Shown: positions 49,918 to 60,582, counted from the first letter of the stretch. The stretch: DNA of 64,000 nucleotides from Urophycis tenuis (GCA_036785325.1 JAXIVH010000008.1:10480965-10544964), one strand, 5' to 3'. The notes: generated from the sequence alone by a model not told the origin. Translations and numbers: made by a program.

Positions 49918-50037
49918 CTACAAAATTTGGCTTGCATTCTGGAGCGAGTATACATTGGCTATACATACAGGCTCCAATCCAGGATGGTCCACCATGCATT
50001 TCTGGTTCCCCTCAACCTCCTGCAGCCGTCTGGTAAC
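49918..50037 (-). pseudogene. P2X7-intracellular-domain-like gene, last remaining exon
   Basis: Minus strand, acceptor CAG before 50037, 40 codons including a TAG at 49918-49920. It begins Val-Thr-Arg-Arg-Leu-Gln-Glu-Val and contains KCMVDHPGLEPVC and NVYSLQNAS. The Cys-x-x-(D/E)-His-Pro-Gly pattern followed by Val-Cys is characteristic of the zinc-binding intracellular (ballast) domain of P2X7 and its stand-alone relatives. The domain normally continues for many more residues with further cysteines; here it stops early next to the plus gene's poly(A) signal. It is probably truncated by deletion. Confidence 0.72.
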
Positions 50038-50142
50038 CTGCAAACAAGGTACTGCAAACAATAAATGCCATTGTGTTTCATAAGTATGAAATAAACCATA
50101 ATCAAGACAAACTAGTTTTCACTTTGAATATGTAGATACTAC

Positions 50143-50212
50143 CTGTGCTATCTCAAGACAGCAGACATTTTCCTGATCTGTGGGAATGGTGTTGCAGTTT
50201 CCACACAAACAA
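50143..50212 (-). pseudogene. P2X7-intracellular-domain-like gene, middle exon
   Basis: Minus strand, acceptor TTTTGACAG before 50212, donor GTAGTA after 50143, 70 bases. Joined to its neighbours it reads CCLCGNCNTIPTDQENVCC and then LEIAQ. The Cys-x-Cys-Gly-Asn-Cys followed by a Glu-Asn-Val-Cys-Cys-x-Glu-Ile word is the hallmark of the P2X7 intracellular-domain family. Phases fit exactly: 2 on entry and 0 on exit. Confidence 0.78.
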
Positions 50213-50803
50213 CTGTCAAAAGAAAATTAGTTAGAATTTCACTTGAATGCAAGTATACAAGCATAGTTGGATAAGAAGTAAGATTTTCCTAACCATGTCA
50301 AGTGCATAAAACTTGTGACATTTGAATAATGTTGAGATGGAAAACAGTGGCATTTTAATCAACATTACACTGCCTCGATTTTCTGCCAGAATGACACATT
50401 ACTGATACAGACAGACATATTTATGCTGAAATACAAAAGTAAATCCTAAAGACCTAGAACAACAAACGTCAGGGTGCTGTTACGATGAAACACCTCTGCT
50501 AAAACAATCACAAACTTTGCAAACTATAGAATTTAGGTTAGGCCTACTATGCAAGCATCGTTTGATAGCCTACTAGTTTCTACATTATACATTTATCCGT
50601 AGATAGCAAGAATACAGTCAAGAGAGATAAGTATAATGTTACTACACTATTTACAAAATTGCTCATTCACCAAAAAAGCTCGAAGTAACAAAGATACAGC
50701 GAAGACGTAACCGTTAGCAGGAGCTAACATGTAAGTAACAGTGTAATAACACACAGAACGTAAAAAAATAAATATATAAAGTCGCATGATATATGTAACT
50801 TAC

Positions 50804-50969
50804 CATTCAGAAACCTCCTGCGGCAGCCGCAGAGTAAGAATTTCAGCCGGCGTCTCTCCCTCTGGGTCAGATTCAGGCTCAAACTGGTAGGGTTGAACTA
50901 GAGTCCTTTAGAGAGACTAGAGTCTCTCTATAGTACTCTAGGTTGAACCACAGAGTTTCTGCCAGCCAT
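50804..50969 (-). pseudogene. P2X7-intracellular-domain-like gene, first exon, disrupted by a 42-bp insert
   Basis: Minus strand. ATG at 50967-50969 opens MAGRNSVVQP. A 42-bp insert (50899-50940) plus an 8-bp duplication then breaks the frame with stops, after which coding resumes with YQFEPESDPEGETPAE to a GTAAGT donor (phase 2). Without the inserted 50 bases the exon is 116 bp, and its phase matches the next exon exactly. An acidic Glu/Asp/Pro-rich leader before the cysteine domain is usual in this family. The ATG lies 286 bp inside the right transposon end, mirroring the THAP gene on the left. Confidence 0.75.
50891..50948. mobile_element. 42-bp palindromic micro-MITE with 8-bp target duplication
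   Basis: The insert 50899-50940 starts TAGAGTCCTT and ends AGTACTCTA. Its two 21-base halves are inverse copies with 18 of 21 positions matching. GGTTGAAC stands directly on both sides (50891-50898 and 50941-50948). An 8-bp duplication and ends of the form TAGAG fit hAT-type integration (YARNG). No room remains for any gene or internal region, so it would be an extremely reduced non-autonomous hAT element. Confidence 0.82.
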
Positions 50970-51239
50970 TAGCCGAGTCAGTCTGTAAACATTAGCACAT
51001 GGCTATGGAGCCGAGGCTCGGCTCCGTAGGGACCACGCCCCTCGCAGAGAGGTGGGCGTGGTCTGGTGTAGCTCATTTACATAAAAGAGACAGGCCCTGA
51101 AACAGACCGTTTTGAACAGAGCTGTTTTTAGGTGATGAAGAGAGACCTACAATATTTGATCCAAAGGCAATTTTGACCAAAGCATGTCACGGACATGTCT
51201 TTGACACACCTGGGAACTATTTTAATTTGTGGAAACGGG

Positions 51240-51255
51240 GCATAATATGGGACCT
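51240..51255 (-). repeat. right terminal inverted repeat of the Kolobok-type element
   Basis: GCATAATATGGGACCT, followed by TTAA. Exact inverse of 47163-47178. Confidence 0.92.
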
Positions 51256-51259
51256 TTAA

Positions 51260-51780
51260 GGCAGCAATTTCACCACAGGCCCCCATAAAAATAAAATATC
51301 ATCAATTTCCTCTTAAGAGTACATTCATACATCCCAAAAAGCCTGGGCTTTTAAGAACTTCCACTCATTATTAGCTTGTGAGGACTTCACCAACCCGCAT
51401 GTTGATTTATACTGCTTTCATGACCCTCAATGGCTGGGCTGAGAGCTTTCTCTAGCAGGAGCAGCTGTCCTAGACGCAGGGACATGGCTGCATACGTACG
51501 GCACGACACAATTCCTCGTTCTGTTTTTTTTTCTTTTTTTTCTGAAACCAGAAAGCGGGACAGTAGTGCGCTAGAGGCCGGATGAGCATCTGCACGAAAG
51601 CCAGCCGACAGCGTATCAGTGCACTAAACGCATTGACATTTCGCCGCCCGCTCGGGCTGCACAAAGGAAAGCCTGCAGGACGAGGATGTATCTGTGAATA
51701 TTGAAATGTCACATTAAAGCACCATGAGTTATTAGGAGAAATAGACCATCACATGCATGCATACAGTCAGCGATAGAGAG
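51260..51780. other. intronic unique sequence
   Basis: Right flank of the transposon. No exon recognised. Confidence 0.4.
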
Positions 51781-51935
51781 GAAGAGAGCGACAGAGAGAG
51801 TGAGTGAGAGAGAGGGAGAGAGAGGGAGAGAGAGAGAGAGAGAGGGAGAGAGAGAGAGGGAGAGCGGGAGCACGAGAGAGAGAGTGAAAGAGAGAGAGAG
51901 CGAGAGAGGGAGAGAGAGGGAGATGCCTTTCTGTC
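51781..51935. repeat. (GA)n / GAGAGG array
   Basis: About 150 bases of GA-rich repeats with GGGA and CGAGAG interruptions. Confidence 0.93.
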
Positions 51936-52251
51936 TCCTAAGTGATTGTGTAAAGCGGCTTCTGTTATGGATTGTTTCCTACGCAGTGACCTTCAGGCCT
52001 GCTTACAGGGACAAAGACAAAGAAATTGACGTACCGTCTAATCCCTGATGATTTTTTCCCCCTCCTCCAAAACCCACCTGATGTTCACACACACACCGCT
52101 CGTTTCACGGCGTGCGTTAAGCCACGACACGCGCGACTACAAACCAACACGCCTCCGATCACGTTTCGTCTCTCGTAAAAACGCGCCGTCGCTGTACTAC
52201 AGAACGCACAGTGTCCAGGTTGCACCGGGCGAGGCGATCCGAGGCATCTGC

Positions 52252-52810
52252 TTTTTTTTTTTTTTTTTTTGTTGTTGCGCTGTGTGACCGTCACGTTAGC
52301 CCCCCCCCCCCTTCCCCAAGACCACGCATGCGGCAGCGGCAGCAGCGCTGCCACCACAAAGGGACCTGCTGGCCTCGCCGATCAGATGTGGCAGGAATGT
52401 CAACCCCCTGTGTCAGGGGCTTGACAGCTCCCATTGACCGGGGCCCCTATGAAGAGTGCATTAAACGGCACCGCGGCCCCCCCCCCCCCCCCCCCCCCCC
52501 GTCAGCCCGGCCCCGCCAGGCCGGGGCGCCGTGTTTTCCCCTCTCTCTCTCTCTCTCTGGCGTTTTGTTTAGCCCGGTGACGTGACCTTGTCCGGGGGAA
52601 GCAGAGTGGCTATTAATTAGCCCGCTAACCTGCCCGCTTGGCTCGGGCTGCGGTGCACACGGGTGGCGGTGTGTGTGGAAGGGGAATGGGAGATGGGTGG
52701 GTGGGTGGGTGGGGGGGGGGGGGGGGGGGGGGGTTGGATAGCATGATGGATGGGGGAGTGGTTGGTGGAGGTGTTTGGTGTGTGGGGGGGGGGGGGGGGG
52801 TGACATATCC
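52252..52810. repeat. cluster of T, C and G homopolymer runs
   Basis: T run of about 20 (52251-52270), C run (52302-52311), 24 C (52477-52500), 23 G (52711-52733) and 17 G (52784-52800) within 560 bp. Between them lie (GGGT)n (about 52694-52712) and CpG-rich unique sequence. Confidence 0.9.
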
Positions 52811-52961
52811 AGTGTCCTTTTCTACTGCAGCAGCAGCAGCTTGCCAGTGTCTATATTCAATCGATGAAGAGGAGGGGCGGGCGTGGGGCGGGGGGGGGGA
52901 GATGGAAAGTGTCTGTTTTGTGAACAATGGGCGCCAGGTTTATGTCTGTCTTTTTTTTTCT

Positions 52962-53015
<54 letters not shown>

Positions 53016-53042
53016 TCTCTCTCTCTCTGTCTCTCTCTGTAT
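52962..53042. repeat. (CT)n microsatellite
   Basis: About 75 bases of CT with minor interruptions. Confidence 0.95.
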
Positions 53043-53273
53043 TCCTTCCACGACCTTTTTCCCTTTGCCCTTGGTGGCCAGGGGGCGGGCGGGCGTCTCA
53101 GAAACACAAGCTTGTGTGCGGCGGTGCCTGATGGCCTGTGCAGGAGGGGACAGGAATTTCCTCTGATCCGCACCTGCTAGCCCCTTGCTTTCATTCCCCA
53201 AACACACGCACACTGCCATTTATCTCCCCTCCGTTTGACCCTGCTGCCAGGCCCGGTGCCAGCCGCCTCCCAC

Positions 53274-53294
53274 CACACACACACACACACACAG

Positions 53295-53338
<44 letters not shown>

Positions 53339-53655
53339 ACACGGACGAATGCAGTCACCCTGCCAGACACCACAGTGATTTTACCAAACAGTAGTGTTTT
53401 GTATTTAGGAATAGCTTCTCAATGTGCTAGTGTGTATGTTTCTCTTGTGTTGCGGATGTGTGTGTGCGTGCATGTGTGTGTGTGTGCGTGTGCGTGTGTG
53501 TGTATGTGTGTGTGTGTGTGTATCTCTGTGTGTGTGTTTGCTAGCTTGTCCTTCAGCAGTAAGAGCTATTGGAGGTAGATGTAAAGAATGCTAATGAAGT
53601 GAATCACTCGAGTGAGGGCTAAATTGGCTAACCCCCCACGTAACACACAATGTTT

Positions 53656-53698
<43 letters not shown>

Positions 53699-53700
53699 GG
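53274..53700. repeat. CA tract and two TG tracts
   Basis: (CA)n at 53274-53341, TG/CG tract at about 53455-53539 and (TG)n at about 53654-53698. A CA tract and TG tract this close form a long imperfect inverted repeat. Confidence 0.92.
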
Positions 53701-54998
53701 TTTTTGTGTGTATCCATCTGTATTTGTGTGTGTTTGCGTGCGCAGATTTATGTTAAGATTACGGTTTGGCAGGATGGATGGCTTCTGTTTGTGCTTTGTG
53801 TGCTTTTGTGTGTCTGTGTACATTTTCAACACTCCATGCCATTGAAATCCGAAACAGAGTGAACAACCAGGGAACAGAGGGGCAAGAGTACAGAAACAGT
53901 GCGATGGAGTGTGCATTTTAATCAAGTCTCACAGCCGCGATAAATACCCCTCCCCCCATCTGGCTGATGGATGACCACAAGCAATCTGTTTTTCTCCTTA
54001 TTTCTTTCTTTTTTTATTTTCCTTGAGTAAATGTCTGATTCGTCCTTAGGAATCATTGTATCATTGAAATGTTGAGTTAAGTCGCAAAACGGATACTATA
54101 GAAGTGCGAGTTCACACTCCTCTGACAAGTGGGTTGTGTGTTTCTCTTGCTGAACTTTGGTTGCCACACTGGGATGGTAATCCTTCTTCAATTCATTTTG
54201 GAAGCTGTACTTCAACACTACGACTCGTAAGCAACCTTTTTGGTATGCGTCTCAAACAATAATTCAATCCCCACACTCTGTGCCGCAATGTGTCCCAAAT
54301 TGAATTCCGCTCTGTCCAAAGGGATCATTGATTTGCGTGATTGAACGATGACTGGCGACACGAGTGCAGAGGTCACACCCACATCAAAACAATCACCTCC
54401 TCCTCCTTTTTGGTTCCTCTCACGTCTCTCCGCTCGGACCCTCTCCACGGACAACCCGAGACCAAAAGCGGGATGTCTTCCCGCCGCGGGGACAGACTTG
54501 TGTCGGCCTCTCGGTCAGGCACATGCGCGCCTTTGCCTCTTCTTCTCTTAGTCATTGTGCTGGTTGTCTCCAGCGCTCTCTCTTGTGTTTTCTCCTTCTT
54601 CCTCGTGCTCAGTTGTTTTGCTGCCTGGTGATGCAGATGAGCTGTGACAGAGCCTCGGGGACGGCCCTGGCTGTTAGAGGAGCACAGACCCATCTGAAGA
54701 GAGGAAGCGTGGGGGGTGGGGGTGGGGGGGGATATTTTCTCCGTTTGGAGTCTGACTTCCTGGGCTGCAGTCATTCCCCAGATGGGGTTCGTGTGAGAAT
54801 GCAGAATATATCAAGCTACTCTCGGCCTGGTATGTTTTCCAGTGTAGTAGTTTTTTTGGCGATTTGAAACAGCGAGAGTATAATTACGATAGGCTTGTTT
54901 AAAGTCAGAGGCCGTTCATACGTGTTTTGAAATGCTGACGTGCCCGACAATCATGATCAAAAGCGAGTAACACGATTTCTATGATGAATACGGCAGTG
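53701..54998. other. intronic unique sequence
   Basis: No exon recognised. The frame 54364-54867 has no domain signs and overlaps others. Confidence 0.4.
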
Positions 54999-55163
54999 AG
55001 TTACGGCAGTAGCTCAGTGGGTAGAGTGGGTGGACAGTGCGGGTCGTCCACTCACTGTAGGGTCGGCGGTGCGATCCCCTTGATTCCCCTCCACATGTCG
55101 AACCCCCGCACTGATTGTAAGTCGCTTTGGACAAAAGCGTCTGCTAATTGCCCCTTTAGTTAC
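54999..55163 (+). mobile_element. tRNA-derived V-SINE-like element
   Basis: The body spans about 55005-55157. The head GGCAGTAGCTCAGTGGGTAG has a tRNA-type A box (55010-55020), followed by a degenerate B box (GGTGCGATCCC). The 3' part reads GTAAGTCGCTTTGG, ACAAAAGCGTCTGCTAATTG, the conserved fish SINE/L2 tail. AGTTAC occurs at both borders (54999-55004 and 55158-55163) as a possible short target duplication. Confidence 0.8.
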
Positions 55164-55406
55164 ATGTATCCAGGCACAACTGACAAAACAAAGGGACTCT
55201 TCCATGTTTTGTGCTAATTGCCATATCCTGACTACCATATCAAAGGTAGAGAGAGAGTCGTTTGTTGGCCCCTCCTGCTCTCACTCAGCAGTTGTCATTC
55301 TAATCTGTCTGACGACCTGGTAACTGTTGCCAGGAGAGGAGTGTCATTTTATCGGCAACACTTAATTCCTTTCCTCCCTGCTCTCTCTTCTCTTTACCTT
55401 ACCCCA

Positions 55407-55412
55407 CCCCCC

Positions 55413-55444
<32 letters not shown>

Positions 55445-55445
55445 T
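55407..55445. repeat. poly-C run (23) and CA tract
   Basis: 23 C at 55407-55429, directly followed by a short CA tract; CCCT repeats follow at about 55580-55605. Confidence 0.9.
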
Positions 55446-55749
55446 CTACCCTCCACCATGGTTGCTGCCTGCCTCTCCTGCTGTCACACACACTCCTTAA
55501 GCCAGTCTTGTTTTCTGCACCATCTGATGAGAGAAATCCTCCACTTCCCATTTTTTTGCCCTTATCTGTCATACCTGCTCCCTCCCTCCCTCCCTCCCTC
55601 CCTCCATCCATCCCTTTTTCATCCCTTTGCTTGGTTTAATCAGCTCCTTCCTCCACCGTGTTTGTTGACTTTGTGGACGTCTTCAAATCTTTCCTTTATT
55701 ATCCTCAAGTCAGTCATGTGAACTGAACAGGCCTTCCCGAAGCTTAGTG

Positions 55750-56068
55750 TGTGTCTGTGTGGGTGTCAGTGTGTGTGTCTGTGTGGGTGTCAGTGTGTGT
55801 GTGTGTGTGTGTGTGTTCAGGTGGGCATTTGCATCATGATGAATTCTGCCTTCCTTAAATGGCCTAACAGGTCCATGCAGAGTGGGGAGTGGACCCGAAT
55901 GGACTCCTCTGAGGGCTCTACAAGGGTAAAGGGTTGGGTTATGGGGGGGGGGGGGGGGGTAAAGGGAGGTGGGGGGGGTAAAGGGAGGGGGGGGGGGATG
56001 GGCAAAGCAATTTGGGGAAAGCTGCAGCAGCTCATGTCAGGATTGAAGGACACATTCTCGGCAGAGGC

Positions 56069-56132
<64 letters not shown>

Positions 56133-56215
56133 TGTGTGTGTGTGTGTGTCTGCGTGTGCGGATGTGTGTGTGTGAGTCTGCGTGTGCGGGTGTGTCTGTG
56201 TGTGTGTGTGAGAGA
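55750..56215. repeat. TG tracts, poly-G runs and long TG microsatellite
   Basis: TG with GGTGTCAG words (55748-55815), 17 G at 55943-55959, more G-rich sequence to 55997, then a long TG tract (56070-56212). Confidence 0.92.
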
Positions 56216-56504
56216 GAAGAGAGGAGGGGGCTTATTGAAGGCAGGAAAGGAGAAAGACAAATTGACAAAAGCAAAGCGAGCAAAAAAAAAAAAAAACGAC
56301 AGGAGAGGAAAAGAGGGATGGGAAGAAGATGAGCCTGGCGTGGACGAGGGGTGAGGGCAGGGTCCGTGCATAATTACATTTTCTGTTCAGAGTGCTATCG
56401 GGAATCAATAATGTAATTCATAGAAAAGCCATAGAGTTGCCTCGCATTGGCATTCACAGACATGAGCGGTGCTTACGTCCCCAGGAATTAAAATGCAATG
56501 TGCG

Positions 56505-56511
56505 TGTATGT

Positions 56512-56610
<99 letters not shown>

Positions 56611-56611
56611 C

Positions 56612-56679
<68 letters not shown>

Positions 56680-56680
56680 T
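56505..56680. repeat. (TG)n microsatellite, about 165 bp
   Basis: Near-pure TG with a few CGTG, TATG and GAGTG interruptions. Confidence 0.95.
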
Positions 56681-56955
56681 ATTTACGTGCATGCAAAAGG
56701 TGCACAGATATGCGTCCGGAGGGTTGGGGTGGTGGTCATTGGAACAAAGCGTTAACAGTTTGCTAATCTTAAGACCTTTAAAGCTAAGCGTTGACCCAGA
56801 AAAAAAAAAAAAAAATTGCTTCAAATCCATTAGTGAATAGTTCACCTTGTCTCCTGGATGAAAGTGACACGGAGAATAGAATTGACATGGTCAGCAAATA
56901 TTGAAGTTCATAAAGATTTGAGAGTTGTCCTCCCATGTGCATTTAGGACTGGGTA

Positions 56956-56986
56956 TAGAACCTCCACCTTGTAGGTGGAGGTTCTA
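56956..56986. repeat. perfect hairpin, 13-bp arms, 5-nt loop
   Basis: TAGAACCTCCACC (56956-56968), loop TTGTA, exact complement GGTGGAGGTTCTA (56974-56986). Confidence 0.87.
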
Positions 56987-56999
56987 ACACGTCGATATT

Positions 57000-58990
57000 T
57001 GCAAGAGCTGAAACTGAACCGAGAGAATGGTAGCTATTTTGGATTCTCCACAAATGTATATATATATACACCAGCCGCATTTCAAATGCTATATCTTATT
57101 AAGCTGAACCCTAGAAATACTCGGGAGTGCTGCTGGATGTGCTACTGTCTCATGATAAACTGAGAAATATTCCGTGGCACAGATAAAAAAAAGTCTGCCG
57201 AAGCTCCTGCAGTCTTTTAAATGTCAGTGATCAGAGTATCTCTTTAGGTTCAGCCATGTGCTGCTTTTGCTTTACTTGTTATTAAAATCGTATCTCTTTA
57301 AAACGAAAACATTTGACTAAACTGAATTACACTGGTAGTTTGAACCAAATAGGTTGAACCAAACTCAGGCATGAACAGTGGTACAATGAAGTCTGGGTGA
57401 GCGGTTAAGGATTGGCCTTAAGGATGTTCTTTGCGACAAATTAGTTCCTGACGTGCAACTGGAGGATTTGTAAACGACTAGTCAACTTGTGTGAAAAAGG
57501 AAATACTTTGATATCGGTCAATGTTGAGCACACTGCACTCTTAAGAGGCCAAACTCAGGTAAAAAAAAAAAAAAAAGCATTCAGAAGGACTATTTTATAT
57601 TCATTCAGAACCATCAGTGCTGAGTTACAGTGCTGACAGATTGACGTACTTTATCCACACTTCTTTTAATTAATTTCTTGAATATGAAAAGGGCTCAATG
57701 CCGATAACACGGGACTCTTAATTGGCATCTAATGGACTTGGCAGTGGTTCCCCTATATGCATCCCGCGGCAGTGTAAGAAAAAGGAAAAAAATGTAGGTT
57801 TAATATCACGGGCAAATGGAGAATTTATGTTGCACCCAGTGAAAGCACTTCATCCTAAGTCATCTTGAAATCGATTATTATTGTCATTACTGCTATTTGT
57901 ATAATTTCTACGCATCGCCATTTAAGTTGAGTGACTGAAATCCTCGTCATCCTATTCAAAGCCTGCAACAGGCGGCTCATCAAAGCCAGACGTGAGTTGG
58001 ACAACAACATCTGTATAGTAGTTAGGCTATGATAAGGAACAAGTACCAGCTATTCTTTAGATGCTTTATTAACTGTCTCTGATTTTACGGTTTACCCCAT
58101 GTCGTGAGTGAATTACTGCACTTGGGTTGGATTAACATTACATTCATTAGACCAGATCATTAGACCTGTGAGATGTAGGCTATGTCTCCATTTATGGTGC
58201 TAACAGTAAACCAGTAGCTTACAAGACAAGTTGTGAGTATCATAATATTGTTTTAAAGGTAAAGCCAGCTTATGGTTGCTTCACTCAAACGGCATAGTTT
58301 AGGAAATAAAATGTCTCATGTCTGCCATCATACTTTCCATTTGGGTAACATTAACTCTTATCATAAACTGATGTTTTTCTATGTTTAAAGCAGCCTAAAT
58401 CTGTAGACAGTTATGCTATAAGGCTGATAGCCTATCCTATAAGGTAGGATAGGCTATCAGAAAGCTGTTCACTGATCCCTTTTATTCTCCAGTGCTACCG
58501 GTGAAAATTAAAATGAAAATTAACACAAATTAAGAACTTTGTCTCAACCCAGTTCAAGGCACATTCTGCACAAAGATATGATCTCAGCAGATGCCTTGAA
58601 TCTGTTGATTATTATGTCATGTGTGAGAATGAGCCTTGCAAGTGTCAATCTGTCCCTTTTTTTCATCTCACCAGTAGTCACCATTTAAAGGGTTATTTTT
58701 CAAAATGTTCTTCCTGGGGGGGGGGGGGGGGGGGGGGCATGCTCCCCAACCCCCCTAGTGTTGCTAGGTTACCAACCCAGAGCACCGCTGCTACAAAAAA
58801 ATATAGGGGGACACACTGGACTTGGTATTTGATTTCCACTCTTGTCTTGCTACTTTGTAGATCCTCTTCCAATGCATTTTTAACAGGTGTGCCTGTCTCA
58901 ACCACAGATAGACCCCTGTTCCTTTGTGTGATTGCACTGTGTCTTTGTCCAGCCTTTGGAAAGGGGCTGGAGGTTTGATAGACTAAATTC
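57000..58990. other. intronic unique sequence
   Basis: AT-rich and largely repeat-free. It contains one perfect hairpin (58424-58460) and a 22-base G run at 58716-58737. No exon recognised. Confidence 0.4.
58424..58460. repeat. perfect hairpin, 16-bp arms, 5-nt loop
   Basis: CTGATAGCCTATCCTA (58424-58439), loop TAAGG, exact complement TAGGATAGGCTATCAG (58445-58460). The longest perfect short inverted repeat seen here. Confidence 0.9.
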
Positions 58991-58992
58991 TT

Positions 58993-60180
58993 GTGTTTTC
59001 TATTGGGAAGCCCTGGAGGTTTAAGAGGAAGCCAGCAAGTGTGCTGGGAAGGATACATTTGGACGAAAGCTGCCATAGTGTTCTGCAGGTTGGGATGCCA
59101 CAGAGCAAGGTGGGACAGGGCGGTCCTTCACATGAGAAGCTGCAAATTCATCATCTTGGAAAGTCAGTTTCCAGTGTAGTGAAATCCTGCTTGAATATCG
59201 GGAGGGTTGATGTTGTTGATCGACAGGTGAGAACTGTGATGCGTCCATAAGTACCGTACTTTCCGGACTATTAGCCGCACCTGAATATAAGCCGCAGAAG
59301 CTAAATTGCATGATTTGTACATATACAAGCCGCACCGGACTATAAGCCGCAGGTTTTTTATGTTTAATTACCATATGGTTCGTGCACAGAGGGGATTGTT
59401 GGGAAAGAGGCAACTGTTTGGGGAAGCTCCTATTTATTAACATTTCAACACAAGTTGCATATTTGCATACGTTAACTGTTTGTTTTCCATAATGAGGGTG
59501 TCTCACAAACTGTCTTGCGCTCGCAATGTTTAGGTATCCCCCTAGTGGCCGTTAGCTGTAAAAATCCATAGATAAGCCGCAGGGTCGAAAAATGGGGAAA
59601 AAGTCGCGGCTTATAGTCCGAAAATTACGGTAGACGGGCTAACCTTTGCTTGAAAAATGGTTTGAGGAAGAGAAGAAATGTGTCCAGCCATGGGGTGGAG
59701 TACAACTAGCTAGTAGCCACATCTTCGAGTCGGTGAACATCGATGCATTATCAATGCTCAGCTCTCAACACCAGCATCTGATGCCCCCTGCTTACCCCCT
59801 GCGGTGACAGCCCATAGTACAGATCTGCCACTTCTTTCGAGTATTGTGTCATTGTTGGGCGATCAGGAAATAGCCAGCCAAGAGTTCAGTGATTTTAAGT
59901 CACAAAACATGGACATGGTTTCTTTTGGTGTTTCGATTCTGTCGGTTTTAAAACGTTGAACAAAGCTGTCAGTGGACGCATGCAGCATCAACTGGGGACA
60001 AAGTTGACATACTTTGAACCGCTGCACTTCTGCAATGGCGGAAAATCCAAGCTGTCAGCTCGGTGGGGCCTTAACACTCAGCTCCATAGGGTCACATTGC
60101 CAATGCCGAAGCTGAAAGCTCATCACATGAAACTGTTAGTAAGCCTAACATATGCCGTTTCATAAATATTTTAGTGAGAA
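58993..60180 (+). pseudogene. unrecognised coding-like remnant split by a MITE
   Basis: Three stretches have mixed-residue, low-repeat frames of coding texture. 58993-59250 ends VDVVDRQVRTVMRP just before the MITE. 59640-59950 reads LEKWFEEEKKCVQPW in one frame and then SLLGDQEIASQEFSDFKSQN in another. 59956-60165 contains KLTYFEPLHFCNGGKSK. The frame shifts at least twice and stops intervene. It could be a decayed retrogene or part of an old mobile element, or chance. I do not recognise the protein. Confidence 0.25.
59252..59632. mobile_element. TA-flanked MITE with GGACTATAAGCCGC ends
   Basis: The body spans 59254-59630 (377 bp) between TA dinucleotides. The left end is CCGTACTTTCCGGACTAT then TAGCCGC; the complement of the right end is CCGTAATTTTCGGACTAT then AAGCCGC, so the inverted ends match at most positions over about 25 bp. 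Further copies of ACTATAAGCCGCAGG lie inside. I recognise this as a widespread vertebrate MITE, but the superfamily is uncertain; TA duplication fits Tc1/mariner-type integration. Confidence 0.72.
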
Positions 60181-60469
60181 GACATGACCATAATTTAAGT
60201 TGAATCCAAAGCTATGTAATAAAATGCGTCATAAAAAACATTAAACGACTAGTAATTCTGGTGCCGACTAGCAAGCGCAGCAACGTTTAGTTGACTAATC
60301 AGCCAGCAAATCATGCACATCCCTATTTGAAGTATAACCAAGACTCATTATTATTTCTTTTTAATTTGTTTATTTTATTTATTCATTCAAACACAAACAC
60401 AGGGAGGGACATAAGCTCACATCTCCTTGTTACATTTAATTAGTTTCAATATTCAGTAATAATGATTGA

Positions 60470-60475
60470 GACTGT

Positions 60476-60532
<57 letters not shown>

Positions 60533-60582
60533 TGCGTGTGTGCGTGCGTGCGTGCGTGCGTGTATGCGTGCGTGTGTGTGTG
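60470..60582. repeat. TG / (GTGC)n microsatellite
   Basis: TG tract passing into GTGC repeats (about 60513-60575), alternating purine-pyrimidine, followed by a short GA tract. Confidence 0.93.

Larger units (their letters stand above)
47159..51259 (+). mobile_element. Kolobok-type (TTAA, THAP) DNA transposon with two convergent genes, defective
   Basis: The body spans 47163-51255 (4093 bp), flanked by TTAA at 47159-47162 and 51256-51259. Perfect 16-bp terminal inverted repeats AGGTCCCATATTATGC occupy 47163-47178 and, as complement, 51240-51255. TTAA duplication together with a THAP-finger transposase is the known combination of the Kolobok superfamily; piggyBac uses TTAA but lacks THAP, and P elements have THAP but 8-bp duplications. 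A split transposase gene runs inward from the left, and a second split gene with P2X7-type cysteine motifs runs inward from the right. Their start codons lie 305 and 286 bp from the respective ends. Both genes are broken. A hAT-like fragment and a CA tract sit inside introns. The superfamily name is an inference; ends, duplication and THAP finger are read directly. Confidence 0.87.

Noticed and set aside
47163..51255. piggyBac assignment from the TTAA duplication
   Set aside because: The THAP finger and split transposase gene do not fit piggyBac; the Kolobok type fits both signs.
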